NCBI GenBank assembly: GCA_018398765.1
Contig: JAHBMJ010000034.1
Location: 1 to 57,500, forward strand
Direction of reading: 5' to 3'
DNA length: 57,500 bases
Source of the DNA: Chromera velia
Taxonomy: Eukaryota; Sar; Chromeraceae
Shown here: piece after piece, positions 32,133 to 56,205 of the stretch
Position numbering within the stretch: the stretch's first letter is position 1
Layout of the letters: the number at the start of each line of letters is the position of its first letter
The notes under the pieces: generated by a model
Told to the model about the DNA's origin: nothing
Seen by the model: the letters and a program-made list of their open reading frames with translations, nothing else
Databases searched by the model: none
Position numbers and translations under genes: made by a program

Positions 32133-33856
32133 TGTTGTATGCCGCTGTATTGCGTCTCGCATGGACCTTGCGTTGGTCTCGGCATGTCCATCCTGGCTGT
32201 CCCGTTCGTGCCTGTACAGGCGGGGGCCACGGCATCTATTTCCGTTTGCAGAGGCGAAATGTATCCATTTATTCCTCTCTAGCCTCATGAAGCAGTCTGT
32301 TTCCTCTAGCCTGAACTGACAGTCTATGGACTCGGGTGCACTGTACATCTATAGCAACCGCTTACTCCCTGTATACAACATGGTAGCAGAGCTTGAAATC
32401 GACCTAGGGAAATAAAGTCTGAATCTTTTGGTTTTGCCTTCACACCTCAGGGAGGCTGTTGGTGTGATTTTTTTTCGGACCTGCTTGAGCCTTTTGTTTG
32501 TGTTTTTACTATCGCTAGCCACTACTAAAATTTGATCCTCCAATTCTTGATGTCGGAAGGGGGGGTAAGGCAAACACTGAGGATGATTTTGCCATTGAGA
32601 CTTTGGCTTGCCGTCTCCATCTGTTCTTGTAATTGTTGGAAGAGATGAAAGACGCATAGGCCAGATGCTAGGAACAAACTTTAAGTCAATGCCCCCCTGT
32701 AATTGCCTCTTGTCTGTCTTTGTCCTTTCCGATGTGGATCGATCTGGATGCGCCTGACGTGGGTTTATGCCTTTTGACCAACTAGTTCTGGTCAACGTCC
32801 ACCACTGATGACCATTCGGAGGACCTGCCTGGCACTGCCTGGAGATTTTGGCCACAAATATGACTTGCATTCTTGATCACCCTGATAACTCCTCCGTCTC
32901 CGACCAGACTAACAAGATTTTTCTCTGTGATGATGTGTCTCATTCCACCAAGTGAATCTTTTTGTGTTTGTCTTTGATAGGCAGGCTTCTTTTTGGTCTT
33001 GTCAGGTATTGTTTGTGTCTGTGCATGCCATTCCTCCTCTGACAGTTCCAGAAAAGTAAGCGAAACGCATCTTTCATCTCTTTCTTTTGTTGGCTAGAAA
33101 GAAACGTGAGGTGGTGGTATACCAGTCCTACTTCGATCCTTTGCCTTGTTGCCCTAATATCTGATCGTAGCAACGTTTGCTCTTTCACTTGGATTGGCGG
33201 AGGACAGTAAAAGAAAAGAAGAAGCACATGACACTGTGTCTGTCTCTCTAGATTGTCTCCTTTTACACACTCAATGCTCCTCTTTTCTCTGTTGTCCTTG
33301 CTCCTGGACGTACCTCCATACACCTGAATGGGTACAACGTGCAAGCATGTCCTTGTTTTTACCATCACTGTATCTCTCTTCTCTCATTTTCTCTCACACT
33401 TGCTAATAGAAGGCGTTTCCGCTTACCCCGCTGGCTGGTGGTTGAGAAGCAGTGGAGAGGGTAAAGGGAGGATGCAATGGCCGACCGCCTTTATTTTGAT
33501 GTCGTAAATGGCCTTGTTGCTTCATCTGCGTGACCTGAGTGTATCAACATTTGCGTTAGACACAGAGAGGAGGACTAATCGGAAGAAAAGGGCAAAGAAA
33601 AGGGAATCTATATTGCTTGCCGCTGTATTGTGTCTCGCATGGACCTTGCGTTGGTCTCGGCATGTTCGTCCTGGCTGTCCTGTTCATGCCTATACAGGCG
33701 GGGGCCACGGCATCTATTTCCGTTTGCGGAAGCGAAATGTATCCATTCATTCCTCTCTGGCCTCATGAAGCCATCTGTTTCCTCTAGCCTGAACTGACAG
33801 TCTATGGACTCAGATGCACCTATATATTCTCTGTATGTCTATAGCAACCGCTTATG
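32133..33856 (+). mobile_element. Non-autonomous LTR retrotransposon remnant
   Basis: The 5' LTR (32133-32380, 248 bp) starts TGTTGTAT and ends ATACAACA, a perfect short inverted repeat with TG..CA borders. Immediately after it, 32381-32392 reads TGGTAGCAGAGC. This differs by one base from the TGGTATCAGAGC primer-binding site that plant Ty1/copia elements use for initiator tRNA-Met. A purine tract (AAAAGGGCAAAGAAAAGGGA, about 33587-33606) precedes the 3' LTR copy (about 33612-33856), which lacks the last roughly 25 bp. The 1.2 kb interior has no plus-strand gag or pol frame. Confidence 0.7.
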
Positions 33857-33952
33857 TGGCCCCCGCCTATACAGGCACGAACGGGACAGCCAGGACGGAC
33901 ATGCCGAGACCAACGCAAGGTCCATGCAAGACGCAATACAGCGGCACGCAAC
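33857..33952 (-). repeat. Inverted fragment of the same LTR
   Basis: About 96 bp are the reverse complement of the first half of the LTR (from GGGGGCCAC back to GCCGCTGTATTG). It abuts the truncated 3' LTR head to head, so one LTR end was lost and replaced by an inverted piece. An A/T-run of the outer element follows. Confidence 0.7.
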
Positions 33953-34149
33953 AGAAGGCCTATTTTTTTTTTTTTTTAAATTTCAAGTGCCTCCAAAAAG
34001 AAAAGAATCACTTTTAACTCTGAAACTTACTTTTCTATGCACGCAAAATATGAACCTAACTTTTGACCCCCCCAAAAAAAAGAAAGAAAACAAGTTGCGG
34101 ACGCCTATTTTTTTTCTTTTTTTTTATGTGCGGCGCCTAGAATTGCCCA

Positions 34150-35832
34150 AACTTGGCTAGAGACTCGATCGGCTAAATTATTTACAAACCTTTATATTCT
34201 CTAGTATATTCTTTACTTATTTCAACTTGAATATTGTGCTAGATAGTGTGTTGTGAGTGAGTGAGTGAGTGAATGAATGAAAGGTTGGCTTTGCTAGGGT
34301 GGAGCCGTGCTCCCGGATGGAGCCGTACTCCCGGCAGCCCATGTATCAGAATGGCATGATACTGATCCATCGTTTCAGGCTGATTCGTAGGCCAATGCCA
34401 GTAGCTTGCTGCCGTTGATTCTATGGCCTGACGCATTCGTTTGATTCCATCCATACATTCATTGACTTCACAACATGGAATTTGCGCATCACCACCTACA
34501 TATATACACATGCGCGCGAAGATGAAACAATCGAATCGAAAGGACGAGGAGAAAAGAGAGTGACCACGCCTGCATGAGACAAAACAATCGACATGCATTT
34601 GAGGAAACAGAAAGAGGCAGAGCTAGAAGCAGAGCTGCATGAAGGACGCTTGAGACCCAACTCCTTTGGTTGGGGTCTGCAAGCAACTGCCTGGCTCTTT
34701 GCTGGATGGCTGCGACGACTCTTAGAGTGCTGTATTACCCCCCTGTCGCATTGTTCATGTCTCTACGTCCAAGAACAAAGACACGCTCTTCAATGCCAGC
34801 TGCGGTTTTTTCCCTTGGAATACCCGCTCGCCTGTGCGCTCTTCATTTTCAGATTCCCGACTTCCCTCTCAGTTTATTCAGGTGAGCATGCATGTGGGCG
34901 CATCTCTGTCTGCATTGGCATTGCTGTATGCTTCGCTCCACTCCTCTCCTTCTGATTGAGAAGAGAAGTGCAGCTGCTTCCAAAGCAAATGAAAGGATTC
35001 AACACAGACCAAAAAACAAACAACAGCCAAACAGACCAAGCCTGCCGCAAAGAGACCCAACGGCATCCAACCAAAGAACTCAAGTGCACTTGTGCTGCGC
35101 TCTCTTGCACTTTGTCACCCACGCACACAACACAAAAAGAAGGCGGGAGAGGTTCAAGTCAAATCAAAGGAGAGTGACCAAGAATCAGAAAAGAGAAAGA
35201 GAAGGGGAGAGGGGGAGAGAGGAAAGGAGGCGGGCATGAAACAATGAGGGGAGGAGAGACGAGAAAGAGAAAACTGCAAACAGACCAGCAGGACTGAACT
35301 TCAAACAGACAAGAGACACGGGAATTCTCCATGACTTCCCTCCATCAGCCCTCCATTCTCTCACTGAGAATCTTTTCATGTGGACGGATCCATCGGTATG
35401 GGCTGTGAAGGAGAGCATTCGCATTAGTCCTCCCTTCTTCAACTGAACAATCCCAGCATGATCGAGGCTCAACAAACAACCGCGAAGCCCCTCCCTCGCT
35501 CCTCATGCCCTCACCCAATACATTCTGCCCTCTGTCCTCTCCCTTTCCCTCCCATCTCAAATTAGGGTAAGACAACTCAAAGCCCTCGGCTCTCTCCAAC
35601 AAAACAAACAGACAAGCGGGCGGGCATCACGTCCCATCAAGTGCCCGCACGGGCGTTGTTGCACCCCGGCCCCCCACGAACCCCTCCCCCTTACCAAAAA
35701 CAGAACTGCAGGCTGCCCTGAAGGTCATCTTGACCTTCCTGCACTTTCTCTCGATCTCTCTTCTTCACTTTGCTTCTCTCCTTCTTCCCACACTCACAAT
35801 GAGAGCAAGGCACTCACTTGTCTCACCACACT
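34150..35832. other. Intergenic DNA downstream of the ABCC gene
   Basis: No supported gene. It contains GAGT repeats at about 34254-34270 and A/G-rich sequence at about 35195-35275. The part near 35640-35832 is presumably the 3' UTR of the minus-strand ABCC transporter. Confidence 0.45.
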
Positions 35833-48703
<12,871 letters not shown>

Positions 48704-49584
48704 CGTCTTGATCTCTCTCAGAAGGCAGTTCGAAGGATCTGAAGATGTGAAGTCGCAAATGCTGAAGCTCTCAAACGACAAGTCTGTGCACCTACACACG
48801 TGGACCTGCTCCTGACTTCTTCAGTTCCGAGAAGCGCGAAATTGTGATGGTCACGTCAGATGGTGAAGTGCAGGAAGAGGGTGAAAGTTGCGCGTTCATC
48901 TTCCCAGATCTTCCCAGCCGTCTCGTCAAATCCCGTCTTGCGGAAGGACGCGCTGTGTCAGCTAGAAAGGCGCATGCGGCCGCGGGTCAAGCGGGAATAT
49001 TGCAAACTCCGTGCGACCGTCGGAATCGCGCTCATTTGTGGTCCCATCTTTCTGTAAGAGCCCCACCTGGCAGCTGGTATATATATTGCCGGGGGCTTCA
49101 TGGATGCGCCAAACTGTGTGTGGTTGAGAGTGGGACCGACCCTGGTTCAATTAGAAGATGATGGAAGATGGGGAATATTGCGGAATGCTGTGCAGGATCG
49201 TGCAGGTCAACTGGTTGATTCAGAAGCAGGAGGATATGGCGATTAGACCTTTGTGTTGCGTATAGTGAAGCTGTAGACGATTGACTTATGTGTTTTCCAA
49301 GTGTTGTTCATCTCGTCTCCTCCCGTCTCTATATTCTTCTGTCCCTTTGTGCGACCTGTAGTCGACTCGGGGTTGTGAGTCCGTTGGGCCAGAAGGATGC
49401 GATCCTCCGCAGAACGGAGGTGCTCTCTTCGTTCAGCATTGCTTCTTTTCTGGTTCCCTTTCTTGTCCTCCGCTTTTTCCTTTTTCACGTACCCTTTCGG
49501 AACCAAATCGAGAAGGTCGAGGGACCCCTCCAGTCTTCATCTCTTGCTCGACCGGCCCGCTGCACTTGGACTCCTCGCGCATGA
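48704..49584. promoter_or_regulatory. Divergent intergenic region between ABCC and PPR genes
   Basis: About 880 bp separate the start of the minus-strand transporter from the start of the plus-strand PPR gene, so both promoters should lie here. No TATA box or other defined element can be pointed to. Short frames on either strand have no domains. Confidence 0.4.
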
Positions 49585-52500
49585 ATGCGAAAGGTTAGTA
49601 GCTCGGGCTGCGTACTTGAAATCTGCCCAGAGAGGCTCAAGATATTATACCCCACTTTCCGTTTGTTTCTCATTTTCGTCACTCGTTCTATCCGCAGGCG
49701 GACGGAGCAGAGGGGCAACGCGCCGAGGAGTCGAAAGCGAAATGCATGGACGAAGGGCCAGGGCCCCCCTAAAACGGACGGCCGCCCCACTGTGAAGACA
49801 GCTGAAGAACTCTCACAGATATATAACGTTTCTATGCCCCGGTCCACGGAACGGGGAAGGCCGGAGTCTTTGAGGGGGGGGGGAAGCGAGTATCAGAGAC
49901 GGGATCTAGCGGGGCAGGTGAGCACGCGGGCGAGCAACAGAACAGGAAACTACTTTAAGAGCCTCAGACAGATCACACCAGATTCCCCCCCCCGTGGCAT
50001 ACCACCAGAGCAACGGAAAAAGCCCATCCCCTCCCCCCGTGCGAAATATCCCAAGCGCAGGGAATTGAAGGGGATGGAGAAACTAAAACTGGAACTTCCC
50101 AAAGAGGCACAGCAACTAGATAGTTTTCCTTCTGCCAGTGTCTCGTCTCTCGTGTCAGTGCTGGAGACTGCCGCGGCGTCGGGCAATCTCACGGCAGCTG
50201 CGCATTACATTTGGGAGGAGGGAAAAGGGGGGTTTGTGGGGAGCAGGGCAAAGTGGCGCAAGGCGAAAGTGCAGATGAGATCCGATATTGACGCTATCGC
50301 TATGCTGGCGCCTGGAAGGAAGGGTGCGCAGCTTGCATTGACCCTCTGGAGGGTCCTTTGCTGTGATGCTGCCGCGGAAGTCGGTCTGCGTCCCGCTGAG
50401 TCTGTTGCAGACGGCGCGATTCGATCGTGTATCAACGATCCGGCAGATCCTCTATGGAAGGAGGGGTTGGAGGTCTGGAGAGAGGCGCGGGGTGAGGGGC
50501 TTAGACTTGGGGTAAGCACCTGCGTTGCCTTACTAAAGGCGTTGAAGAATGCAAAGGGCGGTGGACGAGTGTCAGAAGCAGAGGCGGTTTTTGAGGAGAT
50601 GCGAAATATGTCCATGATCCGGGGGCCAGGGGGGGGGGCTGCGTACACTATCATGATTCGTATGTACCGTACAGTTGGTGATTGTGAGAAAGCGGAGGGA
50701 GCGTACCGACAGATGATAGAGGATGGGGTCCCTCCAAATGCGGCAGCTTTTAATATGCTGTTGAGGAGTTTTGTAGAGGGGGGGCGGTTACAGGATGTGT
50801 TTCGAATATTCAAGGAGATGAGAAAAATCGGTGTGCAGATCAAAGAAAGCCATTATTATGCTGTGAAAAGAGCAGCAGAGATGTCCAGTCGCCCGGGTAT
50901 GTCGAGTGTCCTGTTTGGTCTTTGGAAGGAGATGAGGTCAGCAAACATCGTTCCACGACGCACTTGGTATACGAGTGTGATTAACTCGCTATCCAAGGCG
51001 GAGGGTCCGTCTCGGCATCAGGAAGCGATGTTTGTTTTCAGAGACATGATTGCGAACAAGATCGAGCCGAATGTGGTCACGTACAACTGTCTGATCCCTT
51101 CGGTTGTTGCGGGACTTCGGTCACGTGACAGGTCGGGATGGCAGCACGCCCAGCTTCTGCTGTCCGACATGCAGAGTCGGGGAATTCCTCCTTCTTCCCG
51201 GACGTTTTCCGTTCTGTTCAATGTGCTTTACGCTGCAGATAAGCAGGTAAAAGGGAGGCAGGATAAGGCGTATCAGATATACGAGCAGGCGAAGAAGAAC
51301 GCCACCGTCATAGAGACCTGGGGCACCATTACTTTGAACTCTCTGCTAGTCTGTATGAAAGGATCTCGGGGGGTTCCCAGTCGTTTCGACGTCGCGACGG
51401 AAGTCTACGAGCTCATGAAAAACGGCTCCGAGATCCAGAAACCGAACTGTGTGACGTACAGCCTGATGATGAAACTCGCTGCACAGTCAGGAAACGAGAC
51501 GGATGCAGCGCAAGTGTTGTCTTTCTTTGAAGAGATGAAGAAGGATGGTATCACCCCTGACATGAACTCATACATCAATTTGATGTCTACACAGGTTGGG
51601 ACCGGCGTGTTGAAATTGTTGAAAGAGATGAAGGAGACGGGGGTGCAACCGAGTTTGAAAGTGTACAACACTGCCATTTGGGCCCTTTCGGATGGTCAAG
51701 TTCAATCGAGTGACGCCGATGCTGCTGTAACCATCATGCGAATGATCAAGCACGATGGGATGCACCCGTCTACTTTGACCTACAATGGCATGATCAAAAT
51801 GTTCTTGAAGGCCAAACGCCCCGATGAAGCGTGGTCGTTGTTTGAGGAGATGAGAGAGGAGGGGAGGGTACAGATGACGGCCGAAACGTTCAAATTTGCC
51901 ACCGCGGCATTTATAAGGAAATCCGATGCCAATAGCTCCTCCTGGAGGGGTGCACTGCAGCTTCTTGAATCCTATCGAGCTGCAGAGATGGCTGTTGACC
52001 CGATACAGAGGCAGACGAGCACGTATATTTACGACAGGGTTTTGGAGGCAATGTCGAAAGGGTTAAATGAGTTCGGGGTTGTCCCCTGGGAGAGGGCAAT
52101 GGCTTTGTTTAACGAGATGGAATCTTCTGGTATTCGTGTGTCTCCCGTCTCCTTTTCCTTTGTGACATACGCAGTCGCCAGAGCTCCGGGGGGAAGTCAA
52201 TGGCGTCGTGCTGTGTCGTTCTTGAATGAAATGTCTCGACGAAAATTCCAGCCTTTCGATTTTGTGGTGGATGGGTTGATGGCTTCTGCTTTGGAAGCGG
52301 GTGGGGATGCTTTGTTTGAGGTAGTTGATGTTTTGGAGAAAGTAGAAAAGTTGGGGATGCGGGCGTCTGAGAAGAAGGACGGGAAGATGAGTGTATGCTT
52401 GGACCCTGTGCTGAGTTCGAAACTTCTTGTACAGCTTTGTGGGAAGGGAGGAGGGGAAGAGACGCAGTCAAGCGCAGGTGCCAGTCACCGTACGATCGCG

Positions 52501-52611
52501 CAGCGTTTTTTGGTGTTGCTAGAGAAATGGATAGTGCCTCTGACGACAGAGGGGAGCAGAGCGGTTTCTCGATTTGGACTTGTGAGTCAGCAGAAGGGGT
52601 CCGATGCATAG
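49585..52611 (+). CDS. Pentatricopeptide-repeat (PPR) protein
   Basis: Continuous frame of 1008 residues with no stop. From about residue 300 to 900 there are roughly 13-15 PPR units of about 35-40 residues. Examples are PNAAAFNMLLRSFVEGGRLQ, PNVVTYNCLIPSVV, KPNCVTYSLMMKLAAQSGNE, PDMNSYINLMS, PSLKVYNTAIWALSD and PSTLTYNGMIKMFLKAKRPD, with repeat ends such as EEMKKDGIT and LFEEMREEGRV. PPR proteins bind organelle RNA in a sequence-guided way and act in its processing or translation. The basic, Ser/Arg-rich N-terminus is compatible with an organelle transit peptide. No DYW or SMR domain is visible at the C-terminus. The first 37 codons may include an intron (AAAG/GTTAGT at 49594, CCGCAG at 49696); phases from the obvious ATGs do not fit, so the intronless reading is preferred. 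Confidence 0.88.
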   Translation: MRKVSSSGCVLEICPERLKILYPTFRLFLIFVTRSIRRRTEQRGNAPRSRKRNAWTKGQGPPKTDGRPTVKTAEELSQIYNVSMPRSTERGRPESLRGGGSEYQRRDLAGQVSTRASNRTGNYFKSLRQITPDSPPRGIPPEQRKKPIPSPRAKYPKRRELKGMEKLKLELPKEAQQLDSFPSASVSSLVSVLETAAASGNLTAAAHYIWEEGKGGFVGSRAKWRKAKVQMRSDIDAIAMLAPGRKGAQLALTLWRVLCCDAAAEVGLRPAESVADGAIRSCINDPADPLWKEGLEVWREARGEGLRLGVSTCVALLKALKNAKGGGRVSEAEAVFEEMRNMSMIRGPGGGAAYTIMIRMYRTVGDCEKAEGAYRQMIEDGVPPNAAAFNMLLRSFVEGGRLQDVFRIFKEMRKIGVQIKESHYYAVKRAAEMSSRPGMSSVLFGLWKEMRSANIVPRRTWYTSVINSLSKAEGPSRHQEAMFVFRDMIANKIEPNVVTYNCLIPSVVAGLRSRDRSGWQHAQLLLSDMQSRGIPPSSRTFSVLFNVLYAADKQVKGRQDKAYQIYEQAKKNATVIETWGTITLNSLLVCMKGSRGVPSRFDVATEVYELMKNGSEIQKPNCVTYSLMMKLAAQSGNETDAAQVLSFFEEMKKDGITPDMNSYINLMSTQVGTGVLKLLKEMKETGVQPSLKVYNTAIWALSDGQVQSSDADAAVTIMRMIKHDGMHPSTLTYNGMIKMFLKAKRPDEAWSLFEEMREEGRVQMTAETFKFATAAFIRKSDANSSSWRGALQLLESYRAAEMAVDPIQRQTSTYIYDRVLEAMSKGLNEFGVVPWERAMALFNEMESSGIRVSPVSFSFVTYAVARAPGGSQWRRAVSFLNEMSRRKFQPFDFVVDGLMASALEAGGDALFEVVDVLEKVEKLGMRASEKKDGKMSVCLDPVLSSKLLVQLCGKGGGEETQSSAGASHRTIAQRFLVLLEKWIVPLTTEGSRAVSRFGLVSQQKGSDA

Positions 52612-53517
52612 ATGTGTCAGAAGTCTCTTGAAAGTTGAAAGAAAGGACTCCTTTGATTTGTCGTCCGTCTATAGTATTTTAAGCATGATTTAATTCATGC
52701 GTAAAGCCGTGCATGGGAAGCCAGCTTTAAAATCTTGATTGATGAACGTAACTGCTATACAGCGTAGGCCCTGCCTCTAGCCCTGCATTCAAATTGATTC
52801 AAAAAATAAATTTGGGCTGATAGTGATAGTGATTTAATTGGGATGCATTTGAGATCCGTTCCTAGCATGTCTTGTACGAAATAGATTTCTAGATAGATTT
52901 AAATTTTCAAACTTTTGAAACACATCATCTAGCACATCATTTAAACATCATCTGATACCTACTCACTGGCAGGCTAGTCTAGTGATTAGTACCTAGTCTG
53001 TTATAAATACTAGGAGCAACGCCTAGTCAAACGTACGTTAAATAATTGATATTGGCCAGAGTCTATACGACTTACCGGCTTTAACCCCATACATCATCAA
53101 CATCATCATCATCATCATCACTATCCTAGATACTATTAAAACATAAAAATTACAATGACGTTCATCATAATAGCATATTTTGTTATTCAACTACAGCTAC
53201 AGCCTCAGCGATGAAACTTTTATATACCAAAATTTCACTTTAATAGAGTTTTGCCTAGAGTGTTACTTGTGAATATATATATTTACAATTAATTAAAAGA
53301 TTATTTTGAATATTATTACTATAAGGCGATGTGAGGGACAAAATTAAAAATTCAAGGGAATGTCTTGACTTACAACCTCAATTTATACCTAGACTGCAGC
53401 CTATATACTAAATAGACTTATACGTCTCATTTCACCATGCACACACAAGAAATTGTTAAGAATGTCGGTTTTCTTTTTTTTATCCAAGCTTTTCAAATGT
53501 AAACGGGTTAGTTGTGT
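52612..53517. other. AT-rich intergenic DNA with a CAT microsatellite
   Basis: No gene is seen. A (CAT)n run lies at about 53093-53121. The rest is AT-rich with no motif. Confidence 0.5.
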
Positions 53518-55867
53518 TTAGTTGTGTTCTTCTTCCACAATTGGATGACAATATGGTCTGTGCGCCCTCCAATGTTTTGTTTGACACTCTTTTAAGCAGT
53601 ATTTTACCGCCAGACACCTCATACATCTCTTTAAAGTTCTATCAAGTTGCTGATCTGGAACACCGCAAGAAGCACAACTCTCTTCTTCTTCCTCTTCCTC
53701 TTCCTCTTGCTCTTGCTCTCCCTCTTCCTCTTCCTCTTCTTCTTCCTCTTCCTCCTCCTCCTCCTCCTCCTCTTCCTCTTCCTCTTCCTCTTCCTCTTCC
53801 TCTTCCTCCTCTTCCTCCTCTTCCTCCTCTTCCTCCTCTTCCTCCTCTTCCTCCTCTTCCTCCTGTTCCTCCTCTTCCTCTTCTTCCTCTTCACTCGCAC
53901 TACTGCCTTCCATTTCTCTCACAGATGAACTCGCATTTGTGCCCTCTTCGGAGAGACTCCCACTCTCTCTGTCTTCCTTTTTCGCCGCATAAACAAAAAT
54001 TTTAAAAGACTTCAACCGAGAAACCCAGCAGAAAATTGAGAAGCGACTCCGGGCAGAAGAATCTTCCGAGATCGTCGTACAAGTCGGTCTCCTCTCTTCC
54101 TCTTCTTCCTTCTTTTCGTCCTCCTCCTCGGTGCTTCCGGAGTCCAAAAGGGGTGATCCTGTTGTTGAAGGAACTGACTGTGACTGTGCCTGTTGGGCTG
54201 CTTCTCGTTTTTTTGCCTTTTGCCGCTCTCTGCTCAGCTGGCTCCGTGTCTGAGCCACCTCCTGTATTGCTCTCCTCCCCGCAGCTGCTGCTGCCTCTGC
54301 CCTCCTCCACCGTCGAAGGAGCACACAAGACACATGCCACAGAAACCAACAACCCAGAAAACAAATGAGGAGGCAGAAAAGCACATCTGTCCAGTACCAT
54401 CGACGTTTCTTCACAACTTCTGACAAAACGTTCACTCGTGCACGCACAATTGCTTCGTCGGACGGTCCCAAAAAGCCCTTCTCGCGCGTCAGCTGCACAC
54501 ATGCAACCACGCAATGCAGGAAGTAAGTCCGACGTCCAGCAATTAAAAAAAAAAAAAACCTTGGAAGAAGGCCATCAGAAAGACCTTCTGGATCACTTCC
54601 CGACTTTGCACAAATGGAAGAAAGGGAACCCAGGCCATTGACAGGATTGCACCCCCCTGCCGTAACGGCTATTCACTGTGCATGGACGTGATTCAATGCC
54701 GGCATTACTTTCGACTCTCCCTACTACCGACTGACGTTACCCTTCCGGATAAATTCGCCCCATCCGAAAGTATCGCGCTTTTTCCGAAAAGTGAATCTGT
54801 CCCATCTCTCTACCGACAACCTGCAAAACAACACATTCGCACCATCAGCCTCAGACCAAAGAAAATCTTCCATGTATGCAAGTGGGATCAGAAACCTTCA
54901 TCGGGCTGAGTGGGAATTCTCCAATATACCAAAAAGTATCTCCTAATTGCCTGTGCAGACCTTTACCCTGCCCCTCAATCTGGACTTGTTGAGTCGATTC
55001 AGCTGGAATTGATTGACGATCGAAGCATTTGTCTTGACGCGATAAAAAGAGGAGCGAACCAAAACAATACAAAAACACTCCCACTCCCTTTGCTCTCGCG
55101 TCTCTCACTCACCCACTTACAACACGGCACTCACCCTTCGTCGTTGAAGTTTACAAGTTCAATCTGATATTCGGTCTCGACTTCCCAGCGGACCCATCTT
55201 TTGGGAACTTTTGCTTCTAGGAAGACGGTCATTGCGCCTGCGTCCTCTTTCACTTCCCCCGATGGGTAGATGAGCAAGCTGAAGTCGACGTTTCCTCCCA
55301 CACGCTTTGTCTGACAATAAATAGGGAACGCAGATAGATACATGAATGGAAAATTAATGGAATCCGAGTGTGAATCAATCACGAGAGGGGGTCACTTTCT
55401 TGTACTTCCTTGGTGCTTGGTTTGGAATTTCAGACTTAGTCTCTCCTGCCCTTACGCTGCCGGCTCTTTGACTGTGGGCTTTTCTCAAACAGACTCCTTC
55501 CTTGATTGGAAAGGGAAGGAAGAAAAGGCAACTAAACAGAGCGTTCTGCAAGGCGACTTCGTTACTGCTACATCGATTTGTTCCCTCCAAAAGTGCCTCC
55601 ACTACCTCACTTGGTCTAGCGGCCTGTGGTGGAATTTGGGCCCTCCATTTTTATTTCTTTCTCAGACTTTCTTCGTTGAGTCGCATAGTCACTTATCTAG
55701 TCACTCCCTTGCGCGTATCTCCTATGCTCCCATCACAAGCTCCCTGACGCACGCACACAAACACTCAATGCAAAGCGTTGCCTCCGGGAACTGACTGGAC
55801 TCTTGACGTAGTGGCCCATTGGCATGGATGCAAAGTTGTAAGGGAAATCCTCCAGGACGAACTCAAT
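53518..55867 (-). CDS. MATH domain A, membrane segment, poly-Glu tract and MYND zinc finger (3' part of a larger gene)
   Basis: Exons read 55796-55867, 55135-55310, 54736-54820 and 53518-54492, joined by GT..AG introns with consistent phases. The first three and the start of the fourth form a MATH (TRAF-like) domain. It reads IEFVLEDFPYNF, GGNVDFSLLIYPSGEV, MTVFLEA, WEVETEYQIELVNF, WDRFTFRKKRDTFGWGEFI and GFLGPSDEAIVRARVNVLSE. A hydrophobic helix (DVLFCLLICFLGCWFLWHV) follows, then an Ala/Arg/Gln-rich helix, a Ser-rich part and about 70 mostly Glu residues. The C-terminus is a MYND finger: CASC, then CMRC, YCLKEC and HWRAHRPYC, with the standard C/C..C/C..C/C..H/C pattern. MATH and MYND domains both bind proteins. 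The gene continues upstream into MATH domain B. Confidence 0.8.
53660..53905. repeat. CTC/CTT trinucleotide-hexanucleotide tract encoding poly-Glu
   Basis: About 245 bp of TCCTCT/TTCCTC units on the plus strand encode an almost unbroken glutamate run in the minus-strand MATH/MYND gene. Its length is probably variable between isolates and hard to assemble. Confidence 0.85.
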
Positions 55868-56205
55868 CTGCGTATGTGGATGCAATTGTAGAGGCGTGAA
55901 GAAGCAGACAAGCAGGCAGGGAGGCGGAGAGACAAAGAAACATTCAGGCTGATAGACAGAGAGATACCTTTTTGCGGACGTCTTTTGTTTCCCTCTTCTC
56001 AATCCCCACTGTCTAGCTCCTTTTTTGTTTCATTTTTTTCCTTCTCTATGTCTCTTTCTTCTTGCTTTAAGAACGAACTGACTGACTGACTGACTGACTG
56101 ACTAACTGACTGACTGACATGTCAGCGAGCCAGACGGCCTTCAAACCGTACGTCTTCTGACTGACTTCCAGAACGTATCATATCATACCTCCCTCCCCAC
56201 CTCAC

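Larger units (their letters stand above)
32067..34149. mobile_element. Composite element bounded by inverted CTAGGCGCC..poly(A) ends
   Basis: The left end (about 32067-32122: CTAGGCGCC with ACACATA and an A-run broken by one G) is matched in inverted orientation at the right end (about 34107-34149: a T-run, then ATGTGCGGCGCCTAG). It encloses the LTR retroelement and an inverted LTR fragment, so the whole looks like a nested or rearranged structure rather than one simple transposon. Confidence 0.5.

Noticed and set aside
32349-33368. Minus-strand open frames inside the LTR element that could be gag
   Set aside because: The primer-binding site and purine tract orient the element on the plus strand, and no zinc knuckle or protease motif is present.
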